From CAVRXT01 sp049644285 (GTDB lineage: Bacteria; Acidobacteriota; Terriglobia; Acidiferrales; UBA7541), in contig JBARRP010000213.1 in the NCBI GenBank assembly GCA_049644285.1, forward strand, positions 1 to 64,000: DNA of 64,000 nucleotides, in the 5' to 3' direction. The notes below the pieces were generated by a model, which worked only from the letters and a program-made list of their open reading frames with translations, was not told the origin of the DNA and did no database searches. Positions 43,106-52,532 of this stretch are shown one piece after another (position 1 is the stretch's first letter; each line of letters starts with the position of its first letter). The position numbers and the translations under genes are program-made.

Positions 43106-43994
43106 ATTCGTGGCTCACCTCCACGTGTTCCCCGCGGCTGCGGCGCAGCGCAATCTCGATGGTCCGCTTGACCAGGCTCCTCACCAGCACTCGCTTGTAT
43201 TCGGCCGAGCCTCGCATATCCGATTGCGGATCAGCAGCCATCATGGCCGCGTCGGCCGCTGCCTCGATTGTCTTTGGCCCGATCTTCCGCCCGCGAAGTT
43301 CCCGCTCGGCTTGTGTCGCGCACACTGGCGTCAATCCCACACAACCCAGAACAACGCGCGCTTCTTTACATATCTCGCGATCTTCCATCGTCAACTGCAC
43401 CGCCGCGCTGGCGCTGGCATAGACCGGAGCGCAACGTTTGAAGGCTAGGTACGCTCCACCTGAATTTTTCGGCGGTAATCTCACCGTCACTTTGCGAAGC
43501 AATTCGCCATGACCCAACGCAGTTGTGTACGCGTCACGGAAAAACTCCGAAAGCAGAATCGAACGGTTGCCCTTGGGACCGACGCAATGTACCTCTGTCG
43601 AAAGCGTCAGCAGCACTGGCCCCCAATCGCCGCTTGGGTCCGCTTCCGCCAACGACCCGCCAATCGTTCCCCGGTTGCGCACCTGGACATCAGCGATGCC
43701 AGCGGCGCAATCGTGCAGAATGGGAATCTGGCTCGCAGTGCCGGAAGCCTCGATCTCGGAGTGCCGCGTCATGGCTCCGAACAGAATCGCGCCATCGCGC
43801 TTTTCGATCTGGGAAAGGCCCGGGATGAAATTCAGGTCCACAAGGGCGCTCGGCCGCGACAGCCGCAGCTTCATCAGCGGAATCAGGCTTTGCCCGCCCG
43901 CAATCGCCCTGGCGTCCTCGCCAAGCTCCGCCAACTGCGAAGCGGCTCCCTGGAGTGAGGCAGCGCGATAGTAGCGGAAGGAATTTGGGTACAC
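43089..43994 (-). CDS. FAD-binding subunit of molybdenum hydroxylase (CoxM-like)
   Basis: 301 residues. FAD motifs of the CoxM/xanthine dehydrogenase type: AIAGGQSLIPLMKLRLS and VRNRGTIGGSLAEADPSGDW, with a CO dehydrogenase flavoprotein C-terminal domain (PVCATQAERELRG). First gene of the minus-strand Mo-hydroxylase operon; the 198-base gap upstream is divergent with the MocA-like gene. Confidence 0.92.
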   Translation of the reverse strand: MYPNSFRYYRAASLQGAASQLAELGEDARAIAGGQSLIPLMKLRLSRPSALVDLNFIPGLSQIEKRDGAILFGAMTRHSEIEASGTASQIPILHDCAAGIADVQVRNRGTIGGSLAEADPSGDWGPVLLTLSTEVHCVGPKGNRSILLSEFFRDAYTTALGHGELLRKVTVRLPPKNSGGAYLAFKRCAPVYASASAAVQLTMEDREICKEARVVLGCVGLTPVCATQAERELRGRKIGPKTIEAAADAAMMAADPQSDMRGSAEYKRVLVRSLVKRTIEIALRRSRGEHVEVSHEYVGRA

Positions 43995-44192
43995 AGCTTT
44001 TCCTCTTGCGCCCCGTTCGGCCTAATACTGAAGCAAGCGTTTCCACCGCCGGCGCAAGCGCTCGTGACTCTTGAAAAAGGCAAATTCTATTGCCATCGCT
44101 GAACTCATTCAAGCCAGAAAGCGCATTCCTCTTCTCGCGTCTGGTTGGAAAACCTTTCCTTCATGTTCTATAGTGCCTGCCTTCACCAATCG

Positions 44193-44879
44193 ATGAAAAG
44201 CGCAAAGGTCTATCCCATCGTTCTGGCAGCCGGACCTTCGCCCCGGTTGGATCTTACGAAACCCCCCGAGCAGCTCGGCGGGAAAAGCGCGTTCGAAGTT
44301 GCGCTTGAAAACTGTGCAGGCTTGCACGAGCCGATTGTTGTCCTCGGGTGCCGCGCGCCTCTGCTTCGCCGCTACGTGCCTCGGGGCGCGCGCATCGTCG
44401 TAAATCAGAAGTGGCGGTCGGGACAGCTCAGCTCGCTTTTGGCGGGACTGCGGCGAGTTCCCCGCGGCGCCGCGTTCATGCTCTACCCGCTAGACCAAAT
44501 CTTCCTCACAAAGCCGCTGGTACATCGCATCGTGCGCGCTTTCACTGAGCGAAAGAAACATCACCAAATCGTCATGCCACGGTACAAAGGCCAGGCCGGT
44601 CATCCCGTTATTTTTTCCGCGGCAATTCGAAAAGAGCTCTACCACGCACAAACGGCTCGCGAAGTTGTGTATCGCGAGCCTCGACGCATACTCTATTTCG
44701 CGGCTCGCACGCCGGCAATCTGGAAAGAATTCGACTCGCCCGCCAGCTATCGTCGGTTCCAGCGCGAGGTTCGGTCCCGCAAGAACTGGAAACGTCTGTT
44801 GGAGCCGCCCCTACCGCGGGGCGCCCGCGCGCGCGAAGCCCCAGGCCACCCCGCCCAATCCCGCGATCACCAGGCCTGA
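44193..44879 (+). CDS. MocA/MobA-like nucleotidyltransferase
   Basis: 228 residues from the ATG at 44193; an upstream in-frame start at 44145 is possible. Nucleotidyltransferase core: VYPIVLAAGPSPRLD (a variant of LAAGxSxRMG), VVNQKWRSGQLSSLLAGL, FMLYPLDQIFLTKPLV, KGQAGHPVIFS. The family attaches CTP or GTP to molybdopterin; position divergent from a CoxM-type operon suggests MCD cofactor synthesis (MocA role, inference). The loop TKPPEQLGGKSAFEVAL differs from the usual short KL..G motif. Its last 69 bases overlap the convergent membrane-protein gene. Confidence 0.75.
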   Translation: MKSAKVYPIVLAAGPSPRLDLTKPPEQLGGKSAFEVALENCAGLHEPIVVLGCRAPLLRRYVPRGARIVVNQKWRSGQLSSLLAGLRRVPRGAAFMLYPLDQIFLTKPLVHRIVRAFTERKKHHQIVMPRYKGQAGHPVIFSAAIRKELYHAQTAREVVYREPRRILYFAARTPAIWKEFDSPASYRRFQREVRSRKNWKRLLEPPLPRGARAREAPGHPAQSRDHQA

Positions 44880-45302
44880 GCCTCCGATCGCGAGGCATTG
44901 CGGCCCCTGGCCACGACTCCAGGTCTCGAGCAAGACGCCGAGTGGAAACAGCAGCGATCCGGCGAACAGAGCCAGCGCGAGATAAAACCGAATCCGCTCC
45001 TCGAAGGCGACGCGGTCAAACCCAATCCCCAAGATCAAAAGCAACAATGCCAGGCTGATCCAATGTCCGTGCGCGTCCACTTGCCGCACGTACACGTAGC
45101 TGCGCTGGGCTGCCTCGTCGAGCGACGCCTGCGATTCCGGCAGTCGGCGCTCCGCGGCGCGCACGAAGCCGGTCGCAAGCGAGGAACCCAAACCATCGAG
45201 CATCTGATGCTCGACGAATACCGCGTAATACAGGCCGTAGCCCAGGCCCCATAGAGCGAGCGCAAGGCTGCCGACAATCAAGAGCTTGCGCGACCCGCTC
45301 AC
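44811..45302 (-). CDS. Small membrane protein with AHxH module
   Basis: 163 residues from GTG at 45302, which overlaps the upstream gene's stop as GTGA. Four predicted TM helices: LLIVGSLALALWGLGYGLYY, WISLALLLLILGIGF, FYLALALFAGSLLFPLGVLL and a C-terminal Gly-rich helix. Motif VDAHGHW (H78, H80) after a ~45-residue loop, and a further His in FVEHQM. It is one copy of the module found twice in the protein at 45299-46441. Family not recognised. The paired His residues could bind metal or haem (speculative). Confidence 0.7.
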   Translation of the reverse strand: MSGSRKLLIVGSLALALWGLGYGLYYAVFVEHQMLDGLGSSLATGFVRAAERRLPESQASLDEAAQRSYVYVRQVDAHGHWISLALLLLILGIGFDRVAFEERIRFYLALALFAGSLLFPLGVLLETWSRGQGPQCLAIGGSGLVIAGLGGVAWGFARAGAPR

Positions 45303-46441
45303 GCGAAACGCCCCGAGGCTGCGTCCAGCTCTCCGGTATAGCGCCACACGCCCACAAGCATCGCCAGCAAGGCGACAACAACGACCAAGCCGCCCACGTC
45401 AGCGCAGCCGCCTGCCACCAGTCCCCATCGCAGTTCCATCAAAACGAAAAATGGTAAAGCGAACGACCCGATCAGCAGCGCCACCGCCCAGACCCTCTTC
45501 CATCTTTCGCGGTAGAAAACGTAGGGCTGGAAGAACGCGAGAAGAAGCGCGAGCACGCCGAATTCAATCACGTGAGCGTGAGCGGCAATGTTAACCGCCT
45601 TTGCGCCCTGCAATTGGCCATAGTGGGCCAGCGCCTGTGCGGCTTCTGCCGAATTGTTTGCGGCTGCGTTCGTGACCATCGCGGAGAGCAGCACTCCGTC
45701 TTCCGCCTCGTATTTGTAGAGATGGACGCCCGCGTAATACGCGCCGTGAAGAAAACCAAGCAAAACCAGCAGCGTTCCACCAACGAGCAACGCGTGTCCG
45801 GTCCAGCTCCGGTCGGCAAGGAGTTCGTCTTGGAGATCGTCTTCCATGCGAGCTGCCTTACGCTCCCGCAGATTGCGCCAGATCCCGATCAATTCGCCTG
45901 CGCACGCCAGGAAAACTAGCAGCCCGCCGAAATCGGCAAAAATGCTCGCCCACCCGATAGCCTCGAACGGACTATAGGCCAGTCCCACATAGTGAATCAG
46001 GAACACCCCGATCGGCAGAAGTGCCGCGCCGAAAAGAAGCAGCTTCGCCAGGAACTTTTTCCGCCTCTCGTCGAGAGCCACGTACGGCTGGAGCAATGCC
46101 AGCAACAACGCGATGTAGCCGAAACCGATCATGTGCGAGTGGGCATCAACCTTGGTCCCGCGGTTTTCGAGAAGGCCGCCAATGCTCTGGAAGGCAGCCG
46201 CAGCGCCCCGGGGATCGCTCGCCGCAACGGTTTGCGTGGCCGCAAGCAAGCTTGCTCCGATCCGCCCTGCGTTCTGGTGCAGCACAAACACGGCAAAAAT
46301 GTCGCCGAGGATCATTCCGACCAAAATGAGAGAAATGCCGCCCATCACCAGCATGCGGCGCGCGCTCAGCGGCTCAAACCCCAGCGCTCCGGCGAGTGCC
46401 GGCGCGGCTCCTGCGCGAATCGCGTTTTGCCTGGTGCTCAT
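45299..46441 (-). CDS. Membrane protein with two AHxH modules
   Basis: 380 residues with about eight TM helices in two similar halves. Half one: FAVFVLHQ, loop, VDAHSHMIGFGYIALLLALLQPY (H101, H103), then ALLPIGVFLIHYVGL. Half two: YYAGVHLY, loop, IAAHAHVIEFGVLALLLAFFQPY (H288, H290), then ALPFFVLMELRWGL. The repeated AHxH and Q-P-Y suggest an internal duplication; a third copy is the overlapping downstream gene. No family recognised; the His pattern loosely recalls haem-binding membrane proteins. It lies between the MocA-like gene and the luciferase-like monooxygenase. Confidence 0.72.
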   Translation of the reverse strand: MSTRQNAIRAGAAPALAGALGFEPLSARRMLVMGGISLILVGMILGDIFAVFVLHQNAGRIGASLLAATQTVAASDPRGAAAAFQSIGGLLENRGTKVDAHSHMIGFGYIALLLALLQPYVALDERRKKFLAKLLLFGAALLPIGVFLIHYVGLAYSPFEAIGWASIFADFGGLLVFLACAGELIGIWRNLRERKAARMEDDLQDELLADRSWTGHALLVGGTLLVLLGFLHGAYYAGVHLYKYEAEDGVLLSAMVTNAAANNSAEAAQALAHYGQLQGAKAVNIAAHAHVIEFGVLALLLAFFQPYVFYRERWKRVWAVALLIGSFALPFFVLMELRWGLVAGGCADVGGLVVVVALLAMLVGVWRYTGELDAASGRFA

Positions 46442-46485
46442 TGAATTTTCGAGAATCCGCGCTTGAAAAATCTGCAGGGAAGCCC

Positions 46486-47571
46486 CTACGCGCCTCGCTG
46501 CGCTGCTGCCGCGCTGCCGCGGAACGCTGGCATTACTTTTTCAGCGAAAAGATGCTGCGTCTTGATCGACTTCCAATGCTCGAGCCCGCCGAAATTAGCG
46601 ACAATCGCGAGTTCGGCGATTCCGCCTTTCGTTTGCAGATTTGCAATCTGCCGGATCACCTTTTCAGGCGTGCCGATGAACGCGATCTCCTGGTCCACGA
46701 TTTCCTCGTAGGTGAGTTTGGTCAGCGATTCGAGAGCCCCGCTCGCGTAAAAGCCATAGCCTTTCGCCCGCAATTCCGCCTTCTTTTTCTCGTCTTGCAG
46801 CGACTCCACCGGGGCGGCATTGAACGCCAGGAAGTTGTGCAGCGCGACTTCAACTTCCTTCCGAATCTGCTTCTCGTCATCGTCCAGATAGACAGGCCGG
46901 ATGTAAACAATATTCGGCTGATGGCCGTGCTCGGCGCAGGCCTTCTTGTAAATATTGAGCGGCGGTTCCAGCACTTTCCACGGAAGCAACGGAGGAACGA
47001 AAATGCCCCAGCCGCGGTCCCCGGCCATTTGATACGTGATGTCGCTCGTCCCGCCCGTGTAGAGCGGCGGATGTGGCTTCTGCATCGGCTTGGGAACTAC
47101 CGTGACGTCCTTCACGCAATAGAACGTGCCGTCGTACGAGAGTTTCTCCTTCGTCCAGGCGGCCACCAGGATCTCAATTGCCTCGTCATAGCGCGGCCGG
47201 CTTTCCTCCAGGGGCACGCAGCTCGGGCCATAAAGCCAGGCATGCCCGCGTCCCAACCCGCATTCCAGGCGGCCCCGAGTCAAAATGTCGGCTTCGGCGA
47301 TTTGTCCCGCGAGCCGGAGGGGATTTTCGAGCGGGATCGTGTGCAGCGCAACCCGAAACCGGATCCGCTCCGTTCGCTGCGCGGCCGCCGCAAATAGCGC
47401 CAAGGGATTCGCAGAAATCGAGAATTTCTGAAAGAAGTGATGGTCAATCACGGAATAGACGTCGAAACCCATCTGGTCGGCGTGCTCGATCTGCCTCAAG
47501 ATCTCCCACGTCATGTCCGAATAGGATTTTCCCGGCGGGGTCTGCATCTCGGCGTAGATTCCAAATCGCAT
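46486..47571 (-). CDS. Luciferase-like flavin monooxygenase
   Basis: 361 residues. Bacterial-luciferase-type TIM barrel: IEHADQMGFDVYSVIDHHF, RIRFRVALHTIPLENPLRLAGQIAEADILTRGR (partly), LECGLGRGHA, PPLYTGGTSDITYQMAGDRGWGIF, and AFIGTPEKVIRQI near the C-terminus. These oxygenases use reduced FMN supplied by a separate reductase; a flavin reductase gene lies 65 bases upstream, which supports a two-component system. Substrate unknown. F420 use is less likely here than for the gene at 32796. Confidence 0.83.
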   Translation of the reverse strand: MRFGIYAEMQTPPGKSYSDMTWEILRQIEHADQMGFDVYSVIDHHFFQKFSISANPLALFAAAAQRTERIRFRVALHTIPLENPLRLAGQIAEADILTRGRLECGLGRGHAWLYGPSCVPLEESRPRYDEAIEILVAAWTKEKLSYDGTFYCVKDVTVVPKPMQKPHPPLYTGGTSDITYQMAGDRGWGIFVPPLLPWKVLEPPLNIYKKACAEHGHQPNIVYIRPVYLDDDEKQIRKEVEVALHNFLAFNAAPVESLQDEKKKAELRAKGYGFYASGALESLTKLTYEEIVDQEIAFIGTPEKVIRQIANLQTKGGIAELAIVANFGGLEHWKSIKTQHLFAEKVMPAFRGSAAAAQRGA

Positions 47572-47636
47572 GATTTCTGCAACCTCCCACTATCCGCCCG
47601 GTGACTTACCCGCTTTGAACGATCGACCCACCGCGT

Positions 47637-48152
47637 CTATAATTTGTCTTTTGGCAGCCGCCGATATCCTCCGCGGTGGAAAATCAGTGGACATCCCTCG
47701 ATTGTTTCAATGTGTTCCACTTCGCCGATGAAAATGGTGTGGTCTCCGCCGTCACTTGTCGAGACGAGCTTGCAGTCGAACTGCGCGAGTGTCCCTTCGA
47801 GCACCGGCGTACCCCGCTCGGTATGCCCGAACCGGACGCCTAGTCGCTTCGCGGCTTCCCGATCCTGCTCCACCTGGGTAAAATACTTCGCCAGCTCTTC
47901 CTGGTGCTGGCCAAGGATATTGATCCCAAATCTCTTTTGCGCATGAAGAAGAGAATGAGTGCGCGCCTTCCGATTGACGCACACGAGCACGAGAAGCGGC
48001 TCGAGCGACACCGAAGTAAACGAGTTCGCGGTCATGCCATGGACGTGGCCTCGGCCGTCCGCGACGGTGACGACCGTGACCCCGGTAGCGAAATGCGAAA
48101 GCGCTTTGCGGAAAGTTTCCGCCGTCGGAGGAAGCTTGGTTGGCTGAGACAT
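47637..48152 (-). CDS. Flavin reductase (HpaC/RutF-like)
   Basis: 171 residues from the ATG at 48152. Flavin-reductase fold: FRKALSHFATGVTVVTV, GMTANSFTSVSLEPLLVLVCV, FGINILGQHQEELAKYF, FIGEVEHIE, PLIFHRGGYRRL. It reduces FMN with NAD(P)H and supplies it to a partner oxygenase, presumably the downstream luciferase-like protein. The upstream neighbour on this strand is the TonB-dependent receptor, across a 147-base gap. Confidence 0.87.
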   Translation of the reverse strand: MSQPTKLPPTAETFRKALSHFATGVTVVTVADGRGHVHGMTANSFTSVSLEPLLVLVCVNRKARTHSLLHAQKRFGINILGQHQEELAKYFTQVEQDREAAKRLGVRFGHTERGTPVLEGTLAQFDCKLVSTSDGGDHTIFIGEVEHIETIEGCPLIFHRGGYRRLPKDKL

Positions 48153-48299
48153 GGTGCGGCGAAGACTTCGTCGCTTTCTGCTATTTTCATCCGATCCGCG
48201 GGGCGCGGCCTGAGGCAAGGACCGGCTCGGATCTGGCTGCGCTGTTGGGCCCTCGATTTGAATGCCTTCTTGCCGCGAACGTCGGCGACTCTCCGCGCC

Positions 48300-51200
48300 T
48301 TAGAAATTCAACCGGGCCACGAGCTGGAACTGCCGTGGGTTAAACACCGAGCTGGGCGTGCCATAGAGCGGATTCGGCGAACCCTCCCGGAAGAACTGCG
48401 TCACGCCAGCACAGCCGGGAGCGCCCGGATCAGATGGGCAAAAATCCGCCGCGCCATAGCTCGTATTGTAGTAGTGGACGTTCACCGTATTCGTCAGGTT
48501 AAATGCCTCGGCCATGAGCTGAAGCTGCATTCTCTCGCGGACGGCAAACGACCGCGCCAGCCGGATGTCCAGCGTCGCCAGCTTATCGCCTTTGAAAGTA
48601 TTTCGCGGCTCGATCCCCACTCGGTCGTTGTTCCCGAAGACATCACCGTTCACGTCAAACCCCGCATACTTGGTGAAATACTGCGGCGACTGCAACGTCA
48701 AGATTGTGCTGATGGTGAAATCGCGCAGCAACGCGTTCCAGCTCTTAGGGCTTGTGACTGCGGCGTTTCCAACGAAGCGATGCCGCACATCGTCCGCCGA
48801 ACTCGCCCGCTCCTCACGAAAATTTCCGCTGTCCTGCGGAATCAGCACAAAGCTCGGGTTCGGCCCGTCGTCGATCGAATGCGCATAGGTGTAGCTGATC
48901 TCAGCGGAGAAGTTGTGGGAAAACCTCTTATTGAAGTTCACCAGCAGTCCGTCGTACACCGAATCCCACCGCGACGTGGCCTCGAAGAACACGCTGAATT
49001 GATTATCGCGGAATCCCGGAATCGCGTTGACGTGAGGCACGGTCGGAATCACAAACCCCGCCGGATACGGTGTGCAGTTTGTGGGCGTCGTCTTCGTGAA
49101 GGCAAAGTTGAAATACACATCCTTGCAGCCAGATGCCCCGTTGGAACGATGTACAAGCACGGTGCCGGTCGGGTCAGGCTGGTTCACATTGAAAAAGCTT
49201 CCCAGGTGCACTCCTCGCAGGTGGACCCCCGAAATGCTTAACGCGGTGTCCTTGAACGGCTGAAACTCAATCGAGGCGCTGGCCTGGATTCCGTAGGGGT
49301 TCTGGTGGTCTTTGACGAAGCGCACGACCGTCGCGTCCTGGAGGAAGCCGCAACCCGCCAGCGTACCGGCAGGGGCGAGAGGGCTGCCGCCGGAGGGGCA
49401 CGGGAACGGCGTGCCATTCGGGTACGTCCCCTGCTTCAGCAAAGCATTCAGGGCAGTGAAAGTAATGAACGGAGCGCTAGCGAAACTGAACAGGCCGGTG
49501 TTGGCGTTCAGGTTGTCTTCAAACGGGCGATTGGGATACGTCGAGAGCCCCCCGCAGGAGGGTTGTTGGCACATGATCAAAGGCGAAGGAATGATCCCGT
49601 GGAACAAACCAAAACCGGTGCGAAAGACAACGTTTCGCGAAGTCCCGATGTTGTAGGCCAGGCCGACGCGTGGGTCTACGTTTTTCCACTGCGTATTGAG
49701 CGCATTCGATGGCCAGGTTTCAAACTCCCAGCGCAAGCCGCCATTGAGCGTGAGCCGCTGCGTGGCCCGCCACTTATCCTGGACATAAAAGCCATTGTAG
49801 GTATGGTCGAGCGTTGCCGAGGACTGGTTTCGGATGGCTTGCGAGATAGGCCCGCCTTGATAGATCGCCGTCCCGCCGGCCAGCGAGGGCTCGTTGAACG
49901 CCGGTGTAGTGGTTGTGCTGAACCGCTGGAAGTAGATGACAAACGGATCCGGACACTGGACCCCCGCCGGGCAGCCAGCCGCCCCGTCGGTGCCGAGGAA
50001 CGCGTTGAGGTCCGCGAAATCGGCTTCAAAGGGATAAAACAGCGGGAAAGACTCAAGCGTCCGCACCCAATCGAAGTTCCCGCCGAAGTTGATCGTGTGC
50101 TTCGACACGTCATGGGTGACGTTGTCCACAATCTCGAAGCGGTGCTCGCGGTAGATGTCCGGGTTGCCGCGGTTTACGCCGACCGCGAAAGTGTTGGACA
50201 CCTCCAGGTGCGGCTGGGTCGAAACCACCGGAAAATCAAATGACCGCCGCGCAAATTGCATTCTCAGCTCGTTGATCCAGGAGGGGGAAAGCGTCGACGA
50301 CAGCGCGCCAGCCAGGGACTGGTCGCGGATCGAATTGTTCTTGAAGGCTGACGGCAGGTCAAAACCGTTGTTCAGTGGCGATTGGTTCGTCAGCCGATCG
50401 TCGTTGATAAAGTAGCGCACGTAAAGGTAATTCCGGCTGCTGAAGTTTTCATCCAGCCGCAAAAAGCCGTTGTCGGTGTTTCCCACGCGCAGGGCGTGCA
50501 GATTCTCGGGCGGCAGCCCGAACACCGCCGTCTTTGCCTGATTGATCGCGGTGATGTTGTTCAACACAGCCGAGTTGTAAGTCGGCGATTCGCCGCGCCG
50601 CTGTCCTTCATAGTTAGCGAAAATAAATGTCTTGTCCTTCTGGATTGGCCCGCCCAGCGATACCCCGAATTGGTTTTGACGGAGGATGTTAAAGCCGGGA
50701 GCGGAGAGAATGCTCTTCGCATCCATCGCGTTATTCCGGAAATACTCATAGAGTGATCCATGCCAATCGTTCGTTCCGCTGCGCGTAATGATGTTCACAA
50801 TGCCTGCCGTGGCGCGCCCGAATTGCGTGGTGTAATCGGTGTTGATCACGCGGAATTCCTGCACCGCCTCCTGCGGCGGCGTCCCGCGCTGGATTCCGGA
50901 AGCCGTGGAAACGTCGTCCGCGCCATCCACGGCGATGAAATTATAGTGGATGTTCTGTCCGGCGAAGGAAAGCTTGGTGACCGGCTCGACAATCACGTCG
51001 GTGCTGCCCGAGGTAGTATCGCCGATTTGTACGCCCGGAGCGAGCAGGGCAAAATCAATGAACTCGCGCCCGTTGACCGGCAGATCCTCAATCTGGCGCT
51101 CGGTGACCACGTCGCTGATCTGCGTCCGTGTCGGCTCGGTCACCTCGGACTGGGCTTGCACCACCGTCTGCTGGACGACCTGCCCCACCGCCAGCGAAAA

Positions 51201-51521
51201 ATCGAGGTTCGCCACCGCTCCGACCTGCAGCGTAACGCTCTTTGCTTGCGAGCTGAACCCGCCGCTCTCCGCGGTGACCTTGTAATCCCCAGCCCGGAGT
51301 TCCGGCAGGATATAGTCGCCCGTGTCCGATGTGGTTGTCGAACGCGCGAAAGAGGTTCCCTGGTTGATGGCGGTAACTTTGGCTCTTGGTACCAGCGCTC
51401 CGCTGCTGTCGGTGATTCGCCCTTGCAAGGTCGCGTTCACTGTCTGCGCACGGGCCGAAATCGCGAACGGAAGAAACAGACTGCAGAAGAATCCCACCAC
51501 TCCTAGTTTTCTAGGACACAT
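48300..51521 (-). CDS. TonB-dependent receptor with carboxypeptidase-regulatory-like domain (Oar-type)
   Basis: 1073 residues from the ATG at 51521 (GGGGAGG upstream). Signal peptide ending ISARAQ, a carboxypeptidase-regulatory-like beta-sandwich (~30-115: LQGRITDSSGALVPRAKVTAIN), a plug domain (~120-260; PVNGREFIDFALLAPGV, AGIVNIITRSGTNDWHG), and a long beta-barrel ending in ...VARLNF with a terminal Phe typical of Bam-dependent proteins. Large substrate import across the outer membrane is the expected role. The architecture is characteristic of expanded receptor families in Acidobacteriota. Substrate unknown; position next to catabolic genes may be relevant. Confidence 0.92.
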   Translation of the reverse strand: MCPRKLGVVGFFCSLFLPFAISARAQTVNATLQGRITDSSGALVPRAKVTAINQGTSFARSTTTSDTGDYILPELRAGDYKVTAESGGFSSQAKSVTLQVGAVANLDFSLAVGQVVQQTVVQAQSEVTEPTRTQISDVVTERQIEDLPVNGREFIDFALLAPGVQIGDTTSGSTDVIVEPVTKLSFAGQNIHYNFIAVDGADDVSTASGIQRGTPPQEAVQEFRVINTDYTTQFGRATAGIVNIITRSGTNDWHGSLYEYFRNNAMDAKSILSAPGFNILRQNQFGVSLGGPIQKDKTFIFANYEGQRRGESPTYNSAVLNNITAINQAKTAVFGLPPENLHALRVGNTDNGFLRLDENFSSRNYLYVRYFINDDRLTNQSPLNNGFDLPSAFKNNSIRDQSLAGALSSTLSPSWINELRMQFARRSFDFPVVSTQPHLEVSNTFAVGVNRGNPDIYREHRFEIVDNVTHDVSKHTINFGGNFDWVRTLESFPLFYPFEADFADLNAFLGTDGAAGCPAGVQCPDPFVIYFQRFSTTTTPAFNEPSLAGGTAIYQGGPISQAIRNQSSATLDHTYNGFYVQDKWRATQRLTLNGGLRWEFETWPSNALNTQWKNVDPRVGLAYNIGTSRNVVFRTGFGLFHGIIPSPLIMCQQPSCGGLSTYPNRPFEDNLNANTGLFSFASAPFITFTALNALLKQGTYPNGTPFPCPSGGSPLAPAGTLAGCGFLQDATVVRFVKDHQNPYGIQASASIEFQPFKDTALSISGVHLRGVHLGSFFNVNQPDPTGTVLVHRSNGASGCKDVYFNFAFTKTTPTNCTPYPAGFVIPTVPHVNAIPGFRDNQFSVFFEATSRWDSVYDGLLVNFNKRFSHNFSAEISYTYAHSIDDGPNPSFVLIPQDSGNFREERASSADDVRHRFVGNAAVTSPKSWNALLRDFTISTILTLQSPQYFTKYAGFDVNGDVFGNNDRVGIEPRNTFKGDKLATLDIRLARSFAVRERMQLQLMAEAFNLTNTVNVHYYNTSYGAADFCPSDPGAPGCAGVTQFFREGSPNPLYGTPSSVFNPRQFQLVARLNF

Positions 51522-51585
51522 GTGAGCCCTCCCCACAGAGATTCCGGTGCGGGCGCCCTCAGCACCGAAAACTTCTTTCCCGGCG

Positions 51586-51613
51586 TTTATAATACGGCTG
51601 CGTCCAAAGTCAA
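51586..51613 (-). promoter_or_regulatory. Candidate sigma-70-type promoter of the TonB-dependent receptor
   Basis: On the minus strand TTGACT (51613-51608), a 16-base spacer, then TATAAA (51591-51586), 65 bases upstream of the receptor ATG. The overlapping plus-strand TATAAT (51588-51593) might serve the divergent reductase gene but lacks a -35. Confidence 0.5.
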
Positions 51614-51767
51614 GGTTTATGAGTTCTCAGACCGCAACCCTGCCGCGAGGTTTACAAAACCACCGCTCAGAGTATCATTCACCCGTATCAAATAGACGGC
51701 TGGAATCCGATTCGGAAAGCGGGTCCGCTTTGCAGTCACCCGAAGCTCCCGCGCATCCTTGCGAACA

Positions 51768-52457
51768 ATGAGCCACAACATCGCCATCGTCGGGGGCACT
51801 GGACCGGAGGGCATGGGTCTCGCGCTCCGCTGGGCGCGCGCGGGAGAAGCCATCGTGATCGGCTCCCGCGAAGCAAAACGCGCCGAGGAAGCCGCAAAGC
51901 AAATCGCGTCACAATTGGGAAGAACAACGAACGTTCGAGGCTCCGAGAATTCGGAGGGCGTTGCTGGTGCCGACGTCGTTGTGCTGACGGTTCCATTTGC
52001 AGGCCACGCAGTCCTGCTCAAGAAGCTCAAGCCCGCTTTTCGGCCAGGCACAATTGTCATCGATACCGCCGTTCCGCTGGCCGCGGCGGTAGGCGGACTG
52101 CCGACGAGAACCCTGGGAGTGTGGCAAGGCTCGGCGGCACAAGAAGCAGCAGAGCTTGTCCCGAAAGAAGTGGCAGTGGCCGCGGCATTTCAAAACGTTT
52201 CCGCAAGCCTGCTCAGCAGTGAGGGCGCGGTCGATTGTGATGTCATCATCTGCAGCGACGACGAGCGCGCCCGCCAGATCACGTCCGAATTGGCGGAAAA
52301 GATTCCGGGGGTGCGCGCAGTGAATGGCGGCCGGCTGGAAAACGCGCGGATCGTCGAGCAGCTAACCGCCCTGCTCGTCACGATCAATCAGAAACACAAA
52401 GTGCACAGTGCCGGATTGCGCGTGACAGGTTTGCCACTGCCCGAACCTCGCCGGTAG
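51768..52457 (+). CDS. npdG: F420H2:NADP+ oxidoreductase-like protein
   Basis: 229 residues from the ATG at 51768. Rossmann motif IAIVGGTGPEGMGLALRWARAG and SREAKRAEEAA, VVVLTVPFAGH, GSAAQEAAELVP, VAAAFQNVSA, and C-terminal SAGLRVTGL are typical of Fno/NpdG, which transfers hydride between reduced F420 and NADP+. The neighbouring cofC and cofG-H-D genes support this. In bacteria it usually makes F420H2 from NADPH. Divergent from the TonB-dependent receptor. Confidence 0.85.
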   Translation: MSHNIAIVGGTGPEGMGLALRWARAGEAIVIGSREAKRAEEAAKQIASQLGRTTNVRGSENSEGVAGADVVVLTVPFAGHAVLLKKLKPAFRPGTIVIDTAVPLAAAVGGLPTRTLGVWQGSAAQEAAELVPKEVAVAAAFQNVSASLLSSEGAVDCDVIICSDDERARQITSELAEKIPGVRAVNGGRLENARIVEQLTALLVTINQKHKVHSAGLRVTGLPLPEPRR

Positions 52458-52532
52458 TGTTGTGTCCCGCAGACACGTTGGTGCCTAAGCCGCAGGGGTC
52501 CCTCGAGTGCGGACACGCGCAAGTCGTGGTAG

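Noticed and set aside
39602..43994. Aerobic carbon monoxide dehydrogenase
   Set aside because: Gene order is cox-like but the large subunit lacks the AYRCSFR loop that defines form I CODH.
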